From: JAMXLO01 sp963812505
Lineage (GTDB): Bacteria > Pseudomonadota > Alphaproteobacteria > Acetobacterales > Acetobacteraceae
Assembly: GCA_963812505.1 (NCBI GenBank)
Contig: CAWEVM010000024.1
Coordinates: 25,613-89,612, forward strand
Reading direction: 5' to 3'
DNA length: 64,000 nucleotides
Made by a program: the position numbers and the translations under genes. The first letter of the stretch is position 1. Each line of letters starts with the position of its first letter. The notes under the pieces were generated by a model. It did no database searches. It was not told the DNA's origin and saw only the letters and a list, made by a program, of their open reading frames with translations. Positions 17,945-27,159 of the stretch are shown in pieces.

Positions 17945-18403
17945 ATGTCTGCTGCCGCGACCCGCGCGATCGAGCTGCCTGACCTCGCGGCCACGGAGGC
18001 TCTGGCCGCCGCGGTTGCCGCGCTGGCGCGGGCAGGGGATGCGATCCTGTTGGAGGGCGAGCTGGGCGCAGGCAAGACCGCTTTCGCGCGAGCATTCCTG
18101 CGTGCGGCGAGCGACGACGCGGCGCTGGAGGTGCCGAGCCCGACCTTCACGCTGGTGCAGAGCTACGACACGCGCATCGGTACGGTGCATCACTTCGACT
18201 TGTGGCGGCTGGAGGGGCCGGATGGGTTGGCGGAACTCGGCTGGGAGGAAGCGCTCAACGGCGTCGTGCTGGTGGAATGGCCGGACCGTCTGGGGGCGCT
18301 CCGACCGCACGATGCGTTGACCCTCCAGCTCTATATGACTGGAACATGCAGCCGGAGGGCAATGTTGTCGGGGTGGCTGGATCGATTGGGCCGGATCGCA
18401 TGA
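17945..18403 (+). CDS. tsaE: TsaE, t6A37 synthesis ATPase
   Basis: This 152-residue P-loop protein has Walker A in LLEGELGAGKTAFAR, the switch segment SPTFTLVQSYD and HHFDLWRL, and Walker-B-like VLVEWPDRLG. It drives the TsaB–TsaD complex for tRNA t6A. It is transcribed divergently from the reductase gene, and its stop overlaps the amgK ATG (ATGA). The C-terminal ~25 residues are less conserved. Confidence 0.88.
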   Translation: MSAAATRAIELPDLAATEALAAAVAALARAGDAILLEGELGAGKTAFARAFLRAASDDAALEVPSPTFTLVQSYDTRIGTVHHFDLWRLEGPDGLAELGWEEALNGVVLVEWPDRLGALRPHDALTLQLYMTGTCSRRAMLSGWLDRLGRIA

Positions 18404-19416
18404 GCCGCGAGAGGGTTATTGCTGCGTTTCTCCGGTACCATGGGTATGGCGCGGCACGCGCTGAACCGTTGGCACAGGACGCAAGCTTCCGACGTTACCT
18501 CCGGCTGATCGGCGGCCCGCGTGCGGCGGTCCTGATGGATGCGCCGCCACCGGAGGACATCCGGCCGTTCCTGCGCGTCGCCCGGCATCTGGCGGGGATC
18601 GGGCTGTCGGTGCCGGAAATATTCGCGGCCGACGAGGCGGTGGGACTGCTGCTGGAGGAGGATCTGGGAGATGATCTGGTGTCGGCTTACCTGCCTGCCC
18701 CTCCCCTTGCGGGAGGGGGTCGGGGGGAGGGGGAGCTGGTCCTCCTCGCGGCCGTAGACACCTTGCTCGCCATCCAGCACGCCCGGCCACCGTCGGACCT
18801 CCCGGCCTGGGACGCCACGGCGATGGCGACGACTGCCCTGGCCACATTGTTCGACTGGTGGTGGCCGGCGATGTTCGGCACCGCCGCGCCAAACGCCGCC
18901 CGCCGGGACTTTTCCGCGGCACTCGAGGCGATGCTGGCACCGGTCACGGCTGGCCCGCTGTGCTTCGTCCATCGCGACTTCTTCGCGGGCAATCTGCTGT
19001 GGCTGCCGCAACGTTCGGGCATACGGCGCATTGGCGTGCTCGACTTCCAGAGTGCGGCAATCGGTCACCCCGCCTACGATCTCGCCTCGCTGCTGCAGGA
19101 TGGGCGCCGCGACATCCCACCCGAGTTGGCGGAGCGTGCCATGGCGCATTACCTGGCCGCCCGGCCTGAACTGGACCCGGCCGCCTTCCGCGCCGCCTAC
19201 GCCGCGTGTGCCGCCCAGCGTCACCTGCGGGTCGTCGGCCAATGGGTCCGCCTCGCTCGGCGCGATGGCCGCCGGGGCTATCTGACCCACGGGCCGCGCA
19301 CCTGGAATCTGCTGCAGCAGGCACTGCGCGAGCCTGCCACCGGCCCGCTGCGTGAGGTCATGGACCGCTGGATCCGGCCGGATCGGCGTTGCAATCCGCC
19401 GGATCTCGCGGCATGA
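18400..19416 (+). CDS. amgK: AmgK-like anomeric MurNAc/GlcNAc kinase
   Basis: The protein has 338 residues with the aminoglycoside-phosphotransferase fold. Brenner motif FVHRDFFAGNLLW supplies the catalytic Asp, and GVLDFQSAAIGHPAYDLASL supplies the Mg-binding Asp. It sits in the conserved tsaE–amgK–murU order, where AmgK phosphorylates MurNAc at the anomeric carbon in the peptidoglycan recycling route that bypasses MurA. The ATG at 18400 overlaps tsaE. Residues ~100–112 (APPLAGGGRGEGE) are an in-frame insertion encoded by a dispersed GC-rich repeat. Confidence 0.85.
   Translation: MSRERVIAAFLRYHGYGAARAEPLAQDASFRRYLRLIGGPRAAVLMDAPPPEDIRPFLRVARHLAGIGLSVPEIFAADEAVGLLLEEDLGDDLVSAYLPAPPLAGGGRGEGELVLLAAVDTLLAIQHARPPSDLPAWDATAMATTALATLFDWWWPAMFGTAAPNAARRDFSAALEAMLAPVTAGPLCFVHRDFFAGNLLWLPQRSGIRRIGVLDFQSAAIGHPAYDLASLLQDGRRDIPPELAERAMAHYLAARPELDPAAFRAAYAACAAQRHLRVVGQWVRLARRDGRRGYLTHGPRTWNLLQQALREPATGPLREVMDRWIRPDRRCNPPDLAA
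18701..18735 (+). repeat. Half-copy of GC-rich palindromic element inside amgK
   Basis: The segment begins CTCCCCTTGCGGGAGGGGG and ends in a run of G-rich sequence. It is nearly identical to the right arm of the large palindrome at the start of addA (23159–23191). Both copies are read in the same frame (PLAGGG..GEG). Confidence 0.75.
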
Positions 19417-20138
19417 CCCCGCGCGCTGCGATGCTGCTCGCCGCCGGCTTCGGCAAGCGCATGCGGCCACTCACCGAACGCACCGCGAAGCCGCTGCTGC
19501 CACTCGGCGGCCGCTCGCTGATCGATCACGCGCTCGATCGCCTCGCGGAGGCAGGTGTGGAGACCGTCGTGGTGAACGCCCATTGGCATGCGGATCAGGT
19601 GGCAGCGCGTCTCGCTGCACGCACACATCCACGGACCATCCTGCGTCGCGAAGCCTCCCTGCTGGAAACTGGCGGTGGCGTGAAGGCGGCCCTCGATATT
19701 CTCGGCGCTGCCCCGTTCTTCGTGGTAAATGGCGATGCGTTCTGGGTGGACGGACCCCAACCGGCGCTGGCACGGTTGGCTGCCGCATTCGATCCAACCC
19801 AGGTGGACGGCGTGCTCCTGGTGCATCGCACATTCCAGGTGCATGCCGACGTTGGCTTCGGGGACTTTGCGCTCGACCCCTGGGGCGTGCCGCGCCGGCG
19901 CCGCGAGCGCGAGGTGGTGCCGTATCTCTATGCCGGTCTGCAGATCATCTCGCCAGGATTGCTCGCCGGGACGCCGGACGGGGCGTTCAGCATGAATCAG
20001 GCCTGGGACGTCGCCATGGCGGCCGGTCGGCTGCGCGCGCTCGTGCATGACGGTCTCTGGTTCCATCTCTCGACGCCGGCGGATCTGGCCGAGGCCGAAA
20101 CCATCCTGCATGCGCGGCTGACAGGGGATACGCGCTGA
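19413..20138 (+). CDS. murU: MurU-like N-acetylmuramate 1-phosphate uridylyltransferase
   Basis: This 241-residue nucleotidyltransferase has the nucleotide-binding signature AMLLAAGFGKRMRPLTERTA with KPLLPLGG, the LLETGGGVKAAL sugar-phosphate segment and the metal-binding FVVNGDAFW. Together with AmgK it converts MurNAc to UDP-MurNAc. The ATG at 19413 overlaps the amgK stop. The alternative is another glucose-1-phosphate nucleotidyltransferase, but the neighbourhood favours MurU. Confidence 0.87.
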   Translation: MTPRAAMLLAAGFGKRMRPLTERTAKPLLPLGGRSLIDHALDRLAEAGVETVVVNAHWHADQVAARLAARTHPRTILRREASLLETGGGVKAALDILGAAPFFVVNGDAFWVDGPQPALARLAAAFDPTQVDGVLLVHRTFQVHADVGFGDFALDPWGVPRRRREREVVPYLYAGLQIISPGLLAGTPDGAFSMNQAWDVAMAAGRLRALVHDGLWFHLSTPADLAEAETILHARLTGDTR

Positions 20139-20161
20139 ACCTGTTCACAATCCCCGCCGGC

Positions 20162-23092
20162 GTGCCGTTCCTCGACGCCCTGGCAGCCGAGTGGCTGCAA
20201 CGCGCCGGCAGCGACGCGCTTGCCGTATCGCGTGGATTGATCCTGGTGCCGACGCGCCGCGCCGCCCGGGCGCTGGCCGAAGCATTTCTGCGCGCCTCGA
20301 GGGGGCAGCCTCTGCTATTGCCGCGAATCACGGCGTTCGGCGCAGTCGATGAGGCGCCACTGACGCTGGCCGGCGCCATCGACCTGCCTCCGGCGGTCGA
20401 GCCTGCCCAGCGGCTGGCGGCGCTGACACTGCTGATCCTGAAAATGCAGGGGGCGAACGGCGCGCCGCGGACGGCCGATCGCGCCTGGCCGCTTGCCGCC
20501 GAACTAGCGGCACTGATGGATGAGGCGGAGCGCGCGGAGATCGATCTGGCCAGCAGGCTGCCGCACGCCGCCGACCCCGCCTATGCCGCCCATTGGGCGC
20601 AGACATTGGAATTCCTGCACATCGTCACGCGGAGCTGGCCCGACTGGCTCGCCGAGCAGGGACTGATGAACCCAGCAGCACGACTGGTCGCGCTGCTGGA
20701 TGCACAGGCCGCGGCCTGGGAAGCAAAGCCGCCGGTGGAGCGGGTGCTGGGCGCCGGCACCACGGGCAGCATCCCCGCGGTCGCGCGACTCTTGCGGGTG
20801 ATCGCCGGTTTGCCCAGCGGAGCGGTCGTGCTGCCGGGCCTGGACACCGCGATATCGGAACTCGCGTGGGAGGAACTGGGTGACGCGCATCCGCAGGCGG
20901 GGCTCGCCCGTCTGCTGCATGGGCTGAGCGCCACCCGCGGCGATGTCCATGTGTGGCCGGCGGCTGTTCCCGATGCCGAAACCGCGGCGCGCGGTGCGAC
21001 GCTGTCCCACGCACTGTTGCCCGCCAAGGCCTTGGTGGAGTGGCAGAACGCCCGCCCGGCAGCAGTCGATGGGCTGACATTGCTGTCGCCTGCGGATCAG
21101 CAGGAGGAGGCGGCGGCCATTGCCATGGTGCTGCGCGCGGCGCTCGACACGCCGGGCGCCACTGCGGCGCTTGTCACGCCGGATCGCGACCTGGCGGGTC
21201 GTGTTGCCACCGATCTGCTGCGCTACGGCGTGGTCGCGGACGACAGCGCGGGCGAGGCTCTCGCGGATTCTCCACCGGCGGTGTTCCTCCGACTGCTGGC
21301 CCGAGCCGTGGCGGAAGGACTGGCGCCGGTCGCGCTTCTCGCGCTGCTGAAGCATCCATTCGCAGCGGCGGGACTGGCGCCGGTCGCCTGTCGCTCGGCT
21401 GCGCGCGCGATGGAACTCGCCTGTCTGCGGGGTCCGCGGCCGCGGCGTGGCCTGGCTGGGCTGCGCCGTGCGCTCGACCGGGCACGTGCGGAGCCCGACG
21501 CAAAAGCGTTGTTGGCGCGACTGGAAACCTGCCTGGAGCCGGCGCTGCGGATCGATACCGCGGTCGAGGTCGCGCCGGCCCTTGCCCTGGCAGCACTGAT
21601 CGAGGCGGGCGAGCGCCTTGCCGCCACCGACGAACTGCCGGGGCCCGCGCGCCTTTGGGCTGGGGAGGAAGGTGAGGCACTGGCGATCAGGCTATCCGAC
21701 GTGCAGGCCGCGCTGCCCCTGCTGCCGGACCAGCGGCACGATGTGCTGCCGGGGCTTTTGGATGCGGTGCTGGAGGGCGAGGTCGTGCGCAGCCGTCGGG
21801 CACTCCGTGGGCGCGGCGGAACCGAGCATCCGCGCGTGTTCATCTGGGGCCTGCTGGAGGCGCGACTGCAGACAGCAGACGTGATGGTGCTGGGTGGACT
21901 TGCCGAGGGCGTATGGCCGCCGGCGACCGATCCCGGGGCGTGGCTCTCGCGGCCGATGCGCGCGACGGTCGGGCTCCCGTCGCCCGAGGAAGTCGTCGGC
22001 CAGTCGGCGCATGATTTTGTGTCGTGCGCCGCGTCGGCGCGCACCGTCGTGTTGTCCTGTCCACGGCGGCGGGACGGCGCGCCGGTGGTGCCAGCTCGCT
22101 GGCTCACGCGGCTGGAGACATTCCTGGCCGGGCGGGGGGTGACGCTGCCGCAGCACCCGGCCGCGATGTGGGTGCGGGCGCTGGATCAGCCGGTCGATGG
22201 CTCGCGGCCTGTGCGGCCGCCGCGACCTTGCCCGCCGGTCGCGCTGCGGCCGCGCAAGCTGTCGGTGACCGAGATCGAGACCTGGCTGCGCGATCCCTAT
22301 GCGATTTTCGCACGCCACGTGTTGAAGCTGACGAAGCAGCGGCCGCTCGATGAGGCGACGGATGCGGCGGATTACGGCACGCTGGTGCATGGCGGCCTGC
22401 ACCACTTCCTCGCGGAGTTCGGGGCCCGCTGGCCGGTTGACGCGCCGGACCGATTGCGGCGCGCGATGATGCGAGCGCTGCAGGAGGCGGATCTCCGCGA
22501 GGCTCTGACCGCCTGGTGGGCGCCGCGTCTGGAGCGGATCGCCGAGTGGGTCGCGGGGATCGAGGCGGAGCGCCGCGCCGTGCGCCCGCTCGTTGCGCTC
22601 GTCGCGGAAGCGAATGGAACGCTGGAACTGGCGCGGCCGGGCGGACTCTTCCGGCTCAGCGGCCGTGCCGATCGCATCGAGCGGCGGGATGAGGGCGGGC
22701 TCGCCATCCTGGACTACAAGACCGGCACCCCGCCGAGCCAAAAGGAAGTTGATGCCGGCCTGGCGCCGCAACTGCTGCTGGAAGCAGCGATGGCGGAGGC
22801 CGGTGCGTTCGGCGATCAGATCGCCGGGGCGTCGGAGGAGCTGACCTACTGGCATCTCACCGGCGGCTTTCATGCCGGCGAGGAGCGCACGCTCTTCAAG
22901 CGCGATGCGGCAGCGATCGGGGCGGCGGTGGCGGGTGCGCGTGCGGCGCTGAATTCGCTGATCGACGCATATGACGCGCCGGACCGCTGCTATCTGTCGC
23001 AACCGCAGCCCGGGTTCGCGCCGCGATTTTCGGACTATGCACAGCTCGCCCGGGTGGCCGAGTGGGCGGCTGCCGGGGATGAGGACGGATGA
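20162..23092 (+). CDS. addB: AddB, double-strand break repair nuclease subunit
   Basis: The protein has about 976 residues. It has an inactivated helicase-like N-terminal half (LVPTRRAARALAEAFL) and a C-terminal PD-(D/E)XK nuclease (GTLVHGGLHHFL and LAILDYKTGTPP). With AddA it resects double-strand ends for RecA loading. The GTG at 20162 is the first standard start. The upstream codons encode NLFTIPAG, as in other alphaproteobacterial AddB proteins, so the true start may be the CTG at 20135, which overlaps the murU stop. Its stop overlaps the addA ATG. Confidence 0.88.
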   Translation: MPFLDALAAEWLQRAGSDALAVSRGLILVPTRRAARALAEAFLRASRGQPLLLPRITAFGAVDEAPLTLAGAIDLPPAVEPAQRLAALTLLILKMQGANGAPRTADRAWPLAAELAALMDEAERAEIDLASRLPHAADPAYAAHWAQTLEFLHIVTRSWPDWLAEQGLMNPAARLVALLDAQAAAWEAKPPVERVLGAGTTGSIPAVARLLRVIAGLPSGAVVLPGLDTAISELAWEELGDAHPQAGLARLLHGLSATRGDVHVWPAAVPDAETAARGATLSHALLPAKALVEWQNARPAAVDGLTLLSPADQQEEAAAIAMVLRAALDTPGATAALVTPDRDLAGRVATDLLRYGVVADDSAGEALADSPPAVFLRLLARAVAEGLAPVALLALLKHPFAAAGLAPVACRSAARAMELACLRGPRPRRGLAGLRRALDRARAEPDAKALLARLETCLEPALRIDTAVEVAPALALAALIEAGERLAATDELPGPARLWAGEEGEALAIRLSDVQAALPLLPDQRHDVLPGLLDAVLEGEVVRSRRALRGRGGTEHPRVFIWGLLEARLQTADVMVLGGLAEGVWPPATDPGAWLSRPMRATVGLPSPEEVVGQSAHDFVSCAASARTVVLSCPRRRDGAPVVPARWLTRLETFLAGRGVTLPQHPAAMWVRALDQPVDGSRPVRPPRPCPPVALRPRKLSVTEIETWLRDPYAIFARHVLKLTKQRPLDEATDAADYGTLVHGGLHHFLAEFGARWPVDAPDRLRRAMMRALQEADLREALTAWWAPRLERIAEWVAGIEAERRAVRPLVALVAEANGTLELARPGGLFRLSGRADRIERRDEGGLAILDYKTGTPPSQKEVDAGLAPQLLLEAAMAEAGAFGDQIAGASEELTYWHLTGGFHAGEERTLFKRDAAAIGAAVAGARAALNSLIDAYDAPDRCYLSQPQPGFAPRFSDYAQLARVAEWAAAGDEDG

Positions 23093-26000
23093 GCGGCCCG
23101 GTCACGGGCCCCCTCCCCCCGCGCCCCTCCCGCAAGGGGAGGGGGAGTGGCGTGTGTTCTCCCCTTGCGGGAGGGGGCGGGGGGGAGGGGGCCCGTGACC
23201 GCGCAAACGCGGAACAACTGCTGGCCTCGGACCCATCGGTATCCGCCTTCGTCGGAGCATCGGCCGGATCGGGCAAGACCAAGCTGCTGACTGATCGTCT
23301 GCTGCGCCTGATGTTGGGCGGCGCGGCACCCGAACGCATCCAGTGCCTCACTTTCACCAAGGCCGCCGCCGCCGAGATGGCGGTGCGGCTACAGAAGATC
23401 CTGGGCATGTGGGTCACGCTGGACGACGCGGCGCTGGCGCGGGAACTGAAGGCGCTGCGCGTTGTGCCGTCGGAACAGACCCTGGCCAATGCACGCGCGC
23501 TGTTCGCCCGCGTGCTCGACCTGCCCGGCGGCATGCGCATCGGTACGATCCACGCCTTCTGCCAGTCGCTGCTGCGGCGCTTCCCGCTCGAAGCGGCGCT
23601 GTCGCCGCATTTTCGCATTGTCGATGACATCGACGCCGAGGATGCACTGACCGAGGCGCGCGAGAATATGCTGTCGCACGCGAGCGCACCGCGGATGCGT
23701 GCCGCACTCGACACGCTTGCCGGTCTCGCATCGGCGGATCAGTTCGGCCGGCACGTCGCGACACTGCAGGGCGATCTTCCCCGACTGAAGGATGCGCTCG
23801 CGCTCGGGGACAGGCTGGAGGAGGCACAGAAGCGCGCACTTGGCGTCACCGCGGCAACGGCGGATGAGATCATCGCGCTCGCGGTGAACTGGCAAGCGGA
23901 GCCCGCCCTGCGCGAAGCGGCACGCATCGTCCAGCGACTCGGCGCCAAGAGGTGCGCCGAGCGCGCTGAACGCATCCTCGGTTGGCTCGAGCTGGAAGCC
24001 CCGGAGCGCTGCGAACATTGGTCGCACTGGTGCGAGGAGTTCCTCATCAAGGACGGCAAACCCCGCGCGGTGAGCGGTTTCGCATCCAAGGCGGTGCTCG
24101 ACACACACCCCGATCTGGCGCGCCACTTCCTCGACGAATGCGACCGCATCATCGCGGCGATCGACGCATGCCAAGCGCTGCGCGTCGCCGCGGTCTCAGC
24201 CGCGCTCCTGACGCTCGCCGCGCCGGTGCTGGATGCCTACGCCCGGCACAAGGAAGCATCGGGCCTGCTGGATTATGATGACCTGATCGGCCGCACGTCC
24301 AACCTGCTGGTCGATCCGGGCGCGGCCTGGGTGCTCTACAAGCTGGACGGCGGTCTCGATCACCTGCTGCTCGACGAAGTCCAGGACACCGCGCCGGAAC
24401 AGTGGCGCATTGCACACGCGCTGACCGAGGAGTTCTTTGCCGGTGAGGCGGCGAGGGACGCAAAGCGCACCGTGTTCGCCGTCGGCGATCGCAAGCAGTC
24501 GATCTATTCGTTCCAGGGCGCCGATGTCGATGCGTTCGACGAGTCGCGCCGACTGCTGCGGACACGCGTGGCAGCGTCGGGCCTGCGTTGGCAGGATGCG
24601 CAGCTCGACGTGTCGTTCCGTTCCACGCGGCCGGTGCTCGAACTCGTGGACCATGTCTTCGCCAATCCAACGGCCGCGGCCGGTGTCGTGGATACGGGCG
24701 ACACGCTGACCCACTACGCCGACCGGGCCAACCATGCCGGCGCGGTCGAGATGTGGCCGCTCGCGCCATTGCCCGACGCAGCCGAGCCCGAACCCTGGGC
24801 GGTGCCGGATCAGAACCGCGGCTTGACCTCGGCGCCGCAGCATCTGGCGGACACGCTGGCCGAGTGGATCGCGGGCGAAGTGGGCGGCGGCGTGAGGCTC
24901 GAGAGCAGAGGGCGGCCGCTGCGCCCAGGCGACGTGATGGTACTCGTCCGCCGGCGCAACGATTTCGGCCGTGCCCTGGTTCGAGCACTCAAGTCACGCG
25001 GTGTGCCGGTGGCGGGGCTGGATCGGCTGATGCTGACCGAGCAGCCGGCGGTGCAGGATCTGATGGCGCTCGCCGATGCACTGCTGCTGCCGCAGGACGA
25101 TCTGACATTCGCCTGTCTGTTGACCAGCCCACTTGGCGGACTGTCCGACGACAGCCTCGCCGATCTGGCGATCGGGCGGACCGGACCGTTATGGGAGGCG
25201 CTGCGCGCGCGCGCCGAGGAGCGGCCGGACTGGCTGGCAGCGTGGGCGTTCTTCGCGGCCCTGCTGGCGCGGGTGGATTACGTGTCGCCGCACGCATTGT
25301 TCGCCGAGGCTCTTGGACCGCTTGGTGGCCGGGCGCGGCTGTATGGGCGGCTCGGCCCCGAGGCCGCCGAGCCGGTGGATGAGCTGCTGAACGCGGCGCT
25401 TTCGTACAGTCGTATGCACCCACCGTCGCTGCAGGGGTTCATCCACTGGTTGCGTCGCTCAGGCGCTGAAGTGAAGCGCGAGGCCGAAGGGGCGGGCAGC
25501 CTGGTACGCGTGATGACCGTGCATGGCGCGAAGGGATTGCAGGCGCCTTTGGTCATCCTGCCGGACACCACGTCGCTGCCACCGGACGAAGGGTCGATCC
25601 TGTGGGCGACCGATCCGGTCACCAGCCGTGCGGTGCCGATCTGGTCGCCGCGGCGGGAGGTGCGGTGCCTCGCCGCACAAAGCTTGCGCGAGGCGGCGAT
25701 GCGGCGGCGGATGGAAGAGCACAACCGGCTGCTCTACGTGGCGCTCACACGCGCTGAGGATCGGCTGTTGGTATGCGGCTGGCAGACGCGACGCGGGGTC
25801 GACGAAAGGTCCTGGTACCGGCTGATGGAGCACGGCTTCGACGCACTGCCGGGCGAACGCACCTCGTTCGAGGCTTGGGATGGTGAGCGGCGGCGCTACG
25901 CCACACCGCAGCTTGCGGAGCCTGACAGAGCAATGGGGGAAGCCGCTCCGCGCCAGGTCGACAGGCTGCCGCACTGGGCCGGCGCGGCACCGGATTGGCA

Positions 26001-26628
26001 TGCCGCTGCACCCCCCATCGAACCGGGACGGCCGGAACGGCTGGCTCCCAGCCGACCGGAGAATGCGGAACTAGGGCCAGTGCCCGCCGCCGCGACGCCA
26101 CTGGCCGCACGTGAGGCCGCCGGCAATCGGTTCCGCCGTGGCACATTGCTGCACGCATTGCTGCAGCACCTGCCCGATCTGCCGCCGGAGCGTCGCGCCG
26201 CCGCGGCACTTGCATGGCTCGACCGGCCGGGCAACGGTATTTCGACTGGCGAGGCAGAAGAACTGGCGTGTGAGACGCTGCGGATCCTCGATCATCCCGA
26301 CCTTGCGCCGGTCTTCGCGCCAGGCAGCCGCGCCGAAGTACCGCTGACCGGCGTTGTGGGTGGCGCCGTGGTTGGCGGGCTGGTGGATCGGCTGGCCGTG
26401 CTCGACCAGCGAGTACTGGTGGCCGACTACAAGACCAATCGTCGGCCGCCAACCCGGATCGAGGACACTCCGATGCTGTATCGGCGTCAGATGGCCGCGT
26501 ATCGCGCGGTGTTGCGCGAGATCTTTCCCGGCCGCGCCATCGTTTGCGCGCTGGTCTGGACCCAGACGGCACAGGTTGTCATCCTGCCGGATGAATTGCT
26601 TGACCTGACGACCGCGGTCCCCACCTGA
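23089..26628 (+). CDS. addA: AddA, UvrD/Rep-type helicase–nuclease subunit
   Basis: The protein has 1179 residues. The Walker A GASAGSGKTKLL is at ~57–68, with TFTKAAAAEMAVRL, DEVQDTAPEQW (motif II), VGDRKQSIYSFQGAD (motif III), VMTVHGAKGLQAPLV, LYVALTRAEDRL (motif VI) and a C-terminal nuclease with VLVADYKTNR. It pairs with AddB upstream. The N terminus is odd: residues ~4–38 are encoded by a large GC-rich palindrome and do not resemble AddA. Family homology begins near NAEQLLASDPSVSAFV. Confidence 0.92.
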   Translation: MSGPVTGPLPPRPSRKGRGSGVCSPLAGGGGGEGARDRANAEQLLASDPSVSAFVGASAGSGKTKLLTDRLLRLMLGGAAPERIQCLTFTKAAAAEMAVRLQKILGMWVTLDDAALARELKALRVVPSEQTLANARALFARVLDLPGGMRIGTIHAFCQSLLRRFPLEAALSPHFRIVDDIDAEDALTEARENMLSHASAPRMRAALDTLAGLASADQFGRHVATLQGDLPRLKDALALGDRLEEAQKRALGVTAATADEIIALAVNWQAEPALREAARIVQRLGAKRCAERAERILGWLELEAPERCEHWSHWCEEFLIKDGKPRAVSGFASKAVLDTHPDLARHFLDECDRIIAAIDACQALRVAAVSAALLTLAAPVLDAYARHKEASGLLDYDDLIGRTSNLLVDPGAAWVLYKLDGGLDHLLLDEVQDTAPEQWRIAHALTEEFFAGEAARDAKRTVFAVGDRKQSIYSFQGADVDAFDESRRLLRTRVAASGLRWQDAQLDVSFRSTRPVLELVDHVFANPTAAAGVVDTGDTLTHYADRANHAGAVEMWPLAPLPDAAEPEPWAVPDQNRGLTSAPQHLADTLAEWIAGEVGGGVRLESRGRPLRPGDVMVLVRRRNDFGRALVRALKSRGVPVAGLDRLMLTEQPAVQDLMALADALLLPQDDLTFACLLTSPLGGLSDDSLADLAIGRTGPLWEALRARAEERPDWLAAWAFFAALLARVDYVSPHALFAEALGPLGGRARLYGRLGPEAAEPVDELLNAALSYSRMHPPSLQGFIHWLRRSGAEVKREAEGAGSLVRVMTVHGAKGLQAPLVILPDTTSLPPDEGSILWATDPVTSRAVPIWSPRREVRCLAAQSLREAAMRRRMEEHNRLLYVALTRAEDRLLVCGWQTRRGVDERSWYRLMEHGFDALPGERTSFEAWDGERRRYATPQLAEPDRAMGEAAPRQVDRLPHWAGAAPDWHAAAPPIEPGRPERLAPSRPENAELGPVPAAATPLAAREAAGNRFRRGTLLHALLQHLPDLPPERRAAAALAWLDRPGNGISTGEAEELACETLRILDHPDLAPVFAPGSRAEVPLTGVVGGAVVGGLVDRLAVLDQRVLVADYKTNRRPPTRIEDTPMLYRRQMAAYRAVLREIFPGRAIVCALVWTQTAQVVILPDELLDLTTAVPT
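23100..23200. repeat. Large GC-rich imperfect palindrome inside the 5' end of addA
   Basis: Two 42-nt arms (23100–23141 and 23159–23200) are reverse complements apart from about three positions. The outer ends are GGTCACGGG and CCCGTGACC; the inner ends are GCAAGGGGAG and CTCCCCTTGC. They flank a 17-nt loop. The whole element is translated in frame as AddA residues 4–38. It looks like an inserted dispersed palindromic element, similar in concept to protein-coding palindromic elements of Rickettsia. Confidence 0.82.
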
Positions 26629-26654
26629 AATGTAACAGAACCATCGAGGCTGAG

Positions 26655-26981
26655 ATGAGCACGAACACCAAACCCGTCACTGACCAGACATTCTCGACCG
26701 ACGTACTGAGCGCCGATGGTCCGGTGCTGGTGGACTTCTGGGCCGAGTGGTGCGGCCCCTGCAAGATGATCGGACCGGCGCTGGAGGAGATCGCGGGCGA
26801 GCTCGCAGGCAAGCTTACGGTCGCCAAGGTGAACATCGACGATAACCCCGTGACGCCGAACAACTACTCGGTGCGCGGAATCCCAACGCTGATCCTGTTC
26901 AAGAATGGCCAACCCGCCGCGACGCAGGTTGGCGCGTTGCCAAAGAGCCGGCTGAAGGACTGGATCGCGGCCAACATCTGA
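26655..26981 (+). CDS. trxA: Thioredoxin
   Basis: This 108-residue canonical thioredoxin has VLVDFWAEWCGPCKMIGPAL with the WCGPC redox site, VNIDDNP and the cis-Pro segment GIPTLILFKNGQ. It is a cytoplasmic disulfide reductase. It follows addA by 26 bp, an arrangement common in alphaproteobacteria. Confidence 0.95.
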   Translation: MSTNTKPVTDQTFSTDVLSADGPVLVDFWAEWCGPCKMIGPALEEIAGELAGKLTVAKVNIDDNPVTPNNYSVRGIPTLILFKNGQPAATQVGALPKSRLKDWIAANI

Positions 26982-27000
26982 GTTCGCTGACGACGCGTGG

Positions 27001-27041
27001 TGAAGGCGGCCTTCAGCCGAGGGCCGCCACCAGCGCCTTCA
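27001..27041 (+). terminator. Alternative hairpins after trxA, possible terminator
   Basis: Two overlapping stems are visible. TGAAGGCG (27001–27008) pairs with CGCCTTCA (27034–27041), and GGCGGCC (27005–27011) pairs with GGCCGCC (27022–27028). They cannot both form. The position just after trxA suggests termination, but no T-run follows. Confidence 0.35.
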
Positions 27042-27159
27042 CGCGGCGGCCGTTGGCAATCGCGGCCCTCCCAGTGCACGACGCGGACGCGGGCCAAGGT
27101 GATCGACCACCGAAGCAATAAGGGTTAGGCTGACCAATTCATTCAGGAACGCGCCAACA

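Noticed and set aside
18331..19470. A 379-codon minus-strand frame opposite amgK
   Set aside because: Antisense to the kinase motifs and to the tsaE/murU overlaps; composition is Arg/Gln-rich and non-protein-like.
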